Assembly: GCA_043816165.1 (NCBI GenBank)
Contig: JBDRIE010000034.1
Coordinates: 50,750 to 114,749, forward strand
Direction of reading: 5' to 3'
DNA: 64,000 nucleotides
From: JAACEU01 sp043816165
Lineage (GTDB): Bacteria; Patescibacteriota; Gracilibacteria; UBA1369; LOWO2-01-FULL-3
Shown one piece after another: positions 59,384-64,000 of the stretch. The notes under the pieces are model-generated. The model searched no databases. It saw nothing but the letters and a program-made list of their open reading frames with translations, and was not told the DNA's origin. Each line of letters opens with the position of its first letter. Positions within the stretch are counted from its first letter, which is position 1. The translations under genes were made by a program, and so were the position numbers.

Positions 59384-60352
59384 TCATACTAATTTTTGAT
59401 TGTTTGATTGCACTTGTTTTTGTAAGGCAAAAATTCTATAAAGGAATTTACGGGCGATAGCTATTAAGCAGGTATAATAATGGTGTCCTTCTGCTCGTTT
59501 TTTGTCGTAATAGGCCTTGTAATAGCTATTATTCATCATTAACGCCCATGCAGTTTGAAACAGCTTCTTGCGTAAAAAAGAGTCGCCTCTTTTTGAAAGA
59601 CGTCTTTTCCCATGAATAGAACTTCCGCTTTCCCTGACATTCAAATCTAAGCCTGCAAATGCCACCATTTGGTCACGAGAGCCAAATATTTTATTTCCCA
59701 TTAGCGCAGATATTATGGCTGCATTTTTCATGGAAACTCCAGGCATTTCAGCCAAAAGTTCTACCAAGGGATCATATTGATGATCTACAATTTTCTGATT
59801 CAGTTGCTCGATTTCTTTTTCAATACTCTTAAGAATATGTCTTGAACCTTCCTGCCTAGTTACCTCCAAACCCAATACGGAAGCGGTTTCTTCAATATCT
59901 CTGATGCTACCTGCAAGTTTTTGTCTAACATGTTCAAGTTTTTTAAGCATGGTAATTCTTTGCTTTTGAGCAAACTGTTCTTTTGTTTCTTCAAACGGAA
60001 CAAGCTTTTCCATGATCCCCATGTCTGCAAGAATTTTTGCATCCACAGAATCGGTTTTGGTTTTCCGAACCTTTGCTTTATGATATTTTTTGGTTAGGAT
60101 TCCATTGATGACTTTTACACCACGAAAGTGAGTGTCTCTCAAAGTCATTGCAAACAACAGATGGTATCCACCCGTTGATTCGAGAACGAGAGGTGTTTCC
60201 CTCGAAACATCTCTTGTTCTTAAATACGAGATACATTTCTTTGCTCCTTTTGCATCATTGCAAAATACCTTTTCTGCATACGTTCCGTCCTGATGACGGA
60301 GTGCGATATGGCAAGTCTTCTTGCTCACATCTATCCCCACTGCTGTTGTCAT
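59384..60352 (-). CDS. IS110-family DEDD transposase/recombinase
   Basis: A 322-residue IS110-type enzyme from ATG 60352 (MTTAVGIDVSKKTCHIALRH); the open frame reaches 60421 but adds unlike sequence. The RuvC-like DEDD part has Asp in GIDVSKK, Glu in VLESTGGYH, and KTDSVDAKILADMG. The C-terminal Tnp_20 part has MPGVSMKNAAIISALMGNKI and SGSSIHGKRRLSKRGDSFLR with the candidate catalytic Ser. IS110 enzymes are guided by a bridge RNA made from the element's non-coding end. The gene looks intact. Confidence 0.9.
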   Translation of the reverse strand: MTTAVGIDVSKKTCHIALRHQDGTYAEKVFCNDAKGAKKCISYLRTRDVSRETPLVLESTGGYHLLFAMTLRDTHFRGVKVINGILTKKYHKAKVRKTKTDSVDAKILADMGIMEKLVPFEETKEQFAQKQRITMLKKLEHVRQKLAGSIRDIEETASVLGLEVTRQEGSRHILKSIEKEIEQLNQKIVDHQYDPLVELLAEMPGVSMKNAAIISALMGNKIFGSRDQMVAFAGLDLNVRESGSSIHGKRRLSKRGDSFLRKKLFQTAWALMMNNSYYKAYYDKKRAEGHHYYTCLIAIARKFLYRIFALQKQVQSNNQKLV

Positions 60353-60472
60353 AGTACATGGGTTATGAAATATAGATGAGGACATCTCCTTAGAGCAAAA
60401 TAGTTTGTTATTGTCACTCAAAGCTGATCACTCAGCCCGGTGGAACCCGTTGAATTGGCCCATTATGGAGAT

Positions 60473-60558
60473 GTGTCGGAAAAGGGGTAGTATCCCTCGA
60501 GTCACTCATTCTTTCATGGAAAGAAGGTGTATTTTTTAATCCACTTCTTTTCCGACAC
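60473..60558. ncRNA. nested hairpin upstream of the IS110 gene (candidate bridge-RNA region)
   Basis: GTGTCGGAAAAG (60473-60484) and CTTTTCCGACAC (60547-60558) enclose TTCTTTC-ATG-GAAAGAA (60509-60525). The structure lies in the 5' non-coding side of the transposase gene, where IS110-group bridge RNAs are encoded. A small MITE with 12-bp terminal repeats is the alternative reading. Confidence 0.4.
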
Positions 60559-60644
60559 CCTTTCCTCAGATTGATCTTACCTAAATGAAAGGTTCCGGGC
60601 ACTATACTATTTGTTTATTTGGAGCAGGATTTTAGCCACTTGTA

Positions 60645-61980
60645 GGGCTCTTTAAACTCCGTGGGTAAAAATATTGGTAAGAATTGAAAATGGTAAAAGA
60701 CAAAACATGAGTCTTTTAGCAAATCTTTCCACGTTGCGGATACCACAATGCAGCCGTTTCATGGTTTCGAAACGACTGTGTAAAGCTTCGGTCATAGCAT
60801 TGGTTGTTTTTGATATGTAATAATTCAAAATATGTTCTTTTCTTCTTTTCAAAGTTTTTGCAAGATCTTCCATTTCGCCAATACCAGATTGTTCGCATAA
60901 CCAAACCACCTTTCGGAGTTGAGACTCTCCTTTCTTCCAATTCTTTTTATGATAAATCTTTCTGAGTTGTTGAACAATTTTCCAAGCGACTTTCACTTCG
61001 GGAAAGGTTTCAAAACATGGCTGAAGTTTTTGAAATTCATCATTTGTTAGCTGATATGCAGACTTCATTAATATTTTTTTCACGTCAAACTTCTTTCTAT
61101 GAATCGTTTGTAAGGTGGTTCGCACTGACTGCATTAGCTTCAACCCCAAGCAATTACGTGATAGTGGTCTATGACAATTTTGGCATTGGGGAAGCATTCT
61201 TTAGCCACATTGATGTAGAAATTATCCATATCTGTACAAACTTCTTTCACGGCTAATCTGTCTTTTTCGGGGATTTCCAAGAGTTTTTTTTAAGCTGTTT
61301 TTGGCTCAAATTTGGGAGTACACAAATAGATTTTCCTTTGTCCAAATTTGCCAGATGATGTACCAAGCTGCCTTTTCTGACACCTTTTCCGTCTAAACCA
61401 ACTCTGGTAATGCCTTTTTCCCATTCAAGTTGTATTTCCAGATTATCTAGCAACTTCATCGGAAACATTCCACTCATCTGCCTCTTGTGACCGCTTCCAC
61501 TGTAGTTATCTCTCTGAAGCTCTCTGAGCGTGTGTAAACGGAAAGTGTTGGTCGTACGTTTGCCCTTTCCAACATCAGGGAGCTTTTCCCAACGACGAGT
61601 TCCTTTGAAAGCGAATCTGTGTTGAGTTACCACTAATACTATTCTTGTGTTTTCAAGCATCATATGAGGAAGAATACGAACTCTACTTTCTACGATTTTC
61701 CTTGAATATAGCCCTTTGAACCACATTCCTCTTTTTCGAACGTGGCAATGAACATGTATCTCATGAATGTTTTCTTTGACTTCATTTACAACATACTCTT
61801 TCAATTTGAAGCTTTTTGAGAGATATTTTGTGTTGCGCATAGTTGTTTTGGTTAGTGAAATACTCAATCCAATTATGCGCACTTTTTTTTATTTCCCAAT
61901 TGTCATTTGGCAAAATTGACCATCTCCCTTCCCTTAGCTAAAAATTAACAAAAAGTTTACCCACGGAGTTTAAAGAGCCC
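60645..61980. mobile_element. ISL3-family-type insertion sequence, 1,336 bp, with perfect 25-bp terminal inverted repeats
   Basis: Left end GGGCTCTTTAAACTCC... (60645-60669) is the exact reverse complement of the right end (61956-61980). CACTTGTAG flanks both sides (60637-60645 and 61980-61988, overlapping the ends by one base), matching the 8-bp target duplication of this family. The transposase inside is split by two frameshifts, yet ends and duplications are perfect, so insertion is recent. It separates the GC-rich Sel1-repeat gene from its upstream sequence. Confidence 0.9.
60652..61840 (-). pseudogene. ISL3-type DDE transposase, two frameshifts
   Basis: Reading from about 61840: N-terminal zinc-finger-like part (VHCHVRKRGMWFKGL), HTH-like region, then first Asp in VGLDGKGVRKGSL. 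At a run of eight A near 61290 the frame must slip by -1 to continue EIPEKDRLAVKEVCTDMDNF and IVIDHYHVIAWG (second Asp). At a run of four G near 61147 a second shift leads to GLKLMQSVRTTLQ and the end TTNAMTEALHSRFETMKRLH with the Glu. Both changes look like single-base losses in homopolymers: either true decay or sequencing error. The first site, A-AAA-AAC, is also a known slippery type. Confidence 0.82.
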
Positions 61981-62167
61981 ACTTGTAGTTGATTTTTGTG
62001 TGTAATGTGTTGTAGTTTGCATCTTACTAGATAAGAAACGGATTTGATCGATCTTTGACAATCTGACTCTTTGCCTTTGGAAAAGGTGGGGAGTGGTATG
62101 GAAAACGAAACCAGAAAACATGTCGGCGTTAATAGCGTCGCAAACCGAACACGAGAGGAAGAGAAAA
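61981..62167. other. leader/upstream region of the Sel1-repeat gene
   Basis: Between the ISL3 right end and ATG 62168. TTGACA occurs at about 62062 without a clear -10 partner. A GAGAGGAAGAG just before the ATG serves as SD. No match to the structured leader family is seen. Confidence 0.4.
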
Positions 62168-63460
62168 ATGAAAAGGACACTGATTCAGTTGGCTGTGGTG
62201 ATAGTGGCAGTGCTGCTTTCCGTCGGGTCGTCTAGAAAACACTCGAGCCATCCAACGCGAGGTAATCGACGCGATGCCGATCCTGGCTTGCAGTGCAAAA
62301 AAGGAGACCTCCAAGCCTGCATTGCCTTGGGGAAGCTGCTCTTCAAAGCTGAACGCTACAAGCTGGCGTACTCTCACTTAACCACCGGATGTTTAAATCA
62401 AGATGCAGTGAGCTGCAGACATCTGGGGTCCATGTGGAGGAATGGGGATGGTGTACGAGAAGATCCGAACCAAGCTCTGAAGTATTACCGACTTGCCTGT
62501 ATGCATAATGACGGTGATGGCTGTTGCTATGCCGGTGAAATCTTGAGAGATTGGCTTGGTGGGGAGAACAACGCGAAGCTTGCGATGCAATTCTTTCGGA
62601 AAGGTTGCGATCTGGGCGAGAGGATCTCATGCAATTATCTCAGCGACCCTGAAGAAGCTAAAGCTACTACTGCCATGGATATATGTGCGAGCGGGTATGT
62701 TCGTAAGGCACATAGGCTTGCGTCTAAGTCTCTGTTCTGGTTTTTCCGTTACTATTCCTATCCCTATCGCGGGATTTGTTCTGCTTACAGTCAGAAAGAT
62801 AATCCAGCCATAGAAAGAAGGATTCAGAGGGCACAGGCGGAAGTTCTTGAGATAGCAAAAGCGACTTGCTTGAACTTGCCGGCAAGCACGATCACAAAGG
62901 GGATCTATCGCATATTCGATCATCTCGGTCGTTGTGTTGCTGGACTGAGAGAACACCCCGAGACCATTAAGAAATTAAGGGCTATCGGAAACAGGTATTG
63001 GAAAATGGTGTGGCGTGAATGTAGGCGACTTCCATTCCCTCGTACTGATCTCAAACAAATATTTAATGCACGTGGTGCACATAATTCATGCAAAAAAGCA
63101 CTCAATTTCTTTGAAAAGAAACCAGTGGCAGTGAAGCTTTATCTTTTGTATTCAAAGAGGCTTAGCATACTAAGAGCTCGATATACGAGTCTGAAAAAGC
63201 GGCAATTTATGGCGGAATACAATCGCGCTATAATTTCTAATAACAGGACACGTACTCACTCTCCGGCGACCTATCGTTGTTTTTGGAGATGTTGTGCTTT
63301 TGGATGCTCAAAGCCTCGCGGTTACGCAACAGTTCGAGCTACATCGTCAACATATGCCTGGCGTAAGGCTAGAAGGATATTCAATTTTCCCACACTTTAT
63401 ACCTGCAAAAACCAGTATGGGAGAACTGGGACGCCAAAAGTAAAGTGTAGAAGACTTTGA
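62168..63460 (+). CDS. secreted cysteine-rich Sel1-repeat protein, island E
   Basis: A 430-residue protein from ATG 62168, after GAGAGGAAGAG; upstream in-frame ATGs lack a signal peptide. Signal or anchor KRTLIQLAVVIVAVLLSVGS. Residues 45-190 hold about four Sel1-like repeats with the paired cysteines of Helicobacter cysteine-rich proteins (KKGDLQACIALGKLL; CLNQDAVSCRHLGSMWRNGD; CMHNDGDGCCYAGEILRD; CDLGERISCNYLS). The rest is basic and helical and ends with more Cys pairs (YRCFWRCCAFGCSKPRG). Disulfides imply folding outside the cytoplasm. The sequence is more GC-rich than the host genes. The ISL3 insertion lies 187 bases upstream and may affect expression. Confidence 0.72.
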   Translation: MKRTLIQLAVVIVAVLLSVGSSRKHSSHPTRGNRRDADPGLQCKKGDLQACIALGKLLFKAERYKLAYSHLTTGCLNQDAVSCRHLGSMWRNGDGVREDPNQALKYYRLACMHNDGDGCCYAGEILRDWLGGENNAKLAMQFFRKGCDLGERISCNYLSDPEEAKATTAMDICASGYVRKAHRLASKSLFWFFRYYSYPYRGICSAYSQKDNPAIERRIQRAQAEVLEIAKATCLNLPASTITKGIYRIFDHLGRCVAGLREHPETIKKLRAIGNRYWKMVWRECRRLPFPRTDLKQIFNARGAHNSCKKALNFFEKKPVAVKLYLLYSKRLSILRARYTSLKKRQFMAEYNRAIISNNRTRTHSPATYRCFWRCCAFGCSKPRGYATVRATSSTYAWRKARRIFNFPTLYTCKNQYGRTGTPKVKCRRL

Positions 63461-63750
63461 CTTTCTCCCCTCCCCGTGACCAGCTACTCATTTTCATAGA
63501 GAAAGGAGGTAGATTGAGGTAGTCTGTCCTTGTTGAGGGGTATGCGATCGTAGTGATGTGAGAGTTTGCATCCGCTATGATCCGTCGTTCGAATCCTAAA
63601 ATTATCTTAGTTAGAGTAGCGTTAAGCAACCTCTGTTGAGAAGTTGCGAAATGTTCGATCTATACTCGGCTTAAAGTTCTTTTATAATTGCCTTAATCGG
63701 TTGATTGTGAAGAATGGAGAGTCGAGTTTTTTTATGTGCAAATTTATCCT
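63461..63750. other. intergenic, no gene seen
   Basis: 290 bases. Contains AAAGGAGG at about 63503 with no good start after it, a GCAAC/GTTGC hairpin near 63630, and TTATAA near 63682. The short minus-strand frame across 63381-63629 lacks any family feature and overlaps the Sel1-repeat gene. Confidence 0.4.
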
Positions 63751-64000
63751 CTATTTTCTCAATCCTTCAAAATATTTACCAACACTTCTTTTAACATGGT
63801 TCAACAATATTCCTCCGGGTGCGGTTGGGCGATTTTCCATTATGCTTTCTTCCCTTGCTCTTCTCATTCTTCTTGCGAGTGCCAAAAGCATTAGGCCGAT
63901 GAACGCGAGCTCTCCTGCAGGTAGTTTGTCTCCCGAAGTGCTGCATCCTTCTCCACAGCCCGGTTTGCTTGGTGGTGTTGTTCCTGCGTCGACTCCGCCG
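63751..64000 (-). CDS. C-terminus of a surface protein with possible C-terminal sorting/anchor signal (cut by window edge)
   Basis: The minus strand is open from the window edge to TAG at 63751, 82 codons. It reads PPSKPGCGEGCSTSG, then a hydrophobic stretch LAFIGLMLLALA, then a basic cluster RRMRRARE and a 40-residue tail ending KYFEGLRK. A Pro/Cys-rich linker, membrane helix and Arg cluster is the layout of C-terminal sorting signals such as MYXO-CTERM or PEP-CTERM, but the long tail is atypical. The main body lies outside the window. Confidence 0.55.
   Translation of the reverse strand, partial: GGVDAGTTPPSKPGCGEGCSTSGDKLPAGELAFIGLMLLALARRMRRAREESIMENRPTAPGGILLNHVKRSVGKYFEGLRK

Overview
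The window reads as a piece of chromosome from a small-genome bacterium of the Candidate Phyla Radiation, most like Peregrinibacteria. This is inferred from gene content and style, not from a marker-gene tree. Most genes are AT-rich, tightly packed and often overlapping. They usually lack a visible Shine-Dalgarno (SD) sequence, and some starts sit almost on the predicted transcription start. TGA acts as a stop, so there is no sign of the Gracilibacteria recoding. Envelope genes fit a monoderm cell with an S-layer: SLH-domain proteins, FlgD-type Ig repeats, FemAB, a MurF-like ligase with membrane helices, and an O-antigen-ligase-like protein. Purine, folate and dTMP genes (purD, purF, folD, tmk, dut) and pheA are also present.

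Layout. 1-4.2 kb: PolX (cut by the left edge), glycosyltransferase, ComF and a HAD phosphatase. 4.2-8.9 kb: an operon behind a perfect sigma70-type promoter, encoding a 1252-residue protein with one plausible and one degenerate GGDEF domain. 9-10.8 kb: a toxin-antitoxin pair with a palindromic operator, then a 1.07 kb stretch between tRNA-Val and an 18-bp copy of that tRNA's 3' end. 10.9-20.5 kb: lipoproteins, an FtsA-like protein with a membrane partner, and an envelope operon (hydrolase, MurF-like, DegT, FemAB). 20.6-28.1 kb: an SLH lipoprotein, then DUF177, rpmF, nusB, rnc, NUDIX and M17 peptidase, and trxB on the other strand. 35.4-46.2 kb: two SLH/FlgD paralogs, HAD, DUF5671-like, Wzy-like, hflX and ldh. 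47-59 kb: tRNA-Ala, a tRNA-Ile(CAU) interrupted by a group I intron, rpsT, maf, pheA, the purine-folate-dTMP genes and the secE-nusG-rplK-rplA group. 59.3-62 kb: an IS110 transposase and a frameshifted ISL3-type element.

Scattered through this background are GC-rich islands of a different style (about 10.2-10.7, 28.2-30.7, 31.0-35.2, 46.2-46.9 and 62.1-63.5 kb). Most of their genes have a good SD and a consensus promoter 200-450 bases upstream of the start codon, and several end in a strong GC-rich hairpin. Their products are mostly secreted: lipoproteins, cysteine-rich repeat proteins, a barrel-like protein and a Sel1-repeat protein. Three lipoprotein genes (28471-28872, 31140-32597, 33181-34725) share a structured leader. 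It has four hairpins in the same order, a conserved CGAGTTNTCAA element, and stems whose sequences differ between copies while pairing is kept. This looks like an undescribed cis-acting RNA family and is the most interesting signal in the window. The islands may be transferred cassettes from a diderm donor; a chimeric assembly must be excluded.

The right edge cuts a minus-strand gene whose C-terminus looks like a cell-surface sorting or anchor signal.
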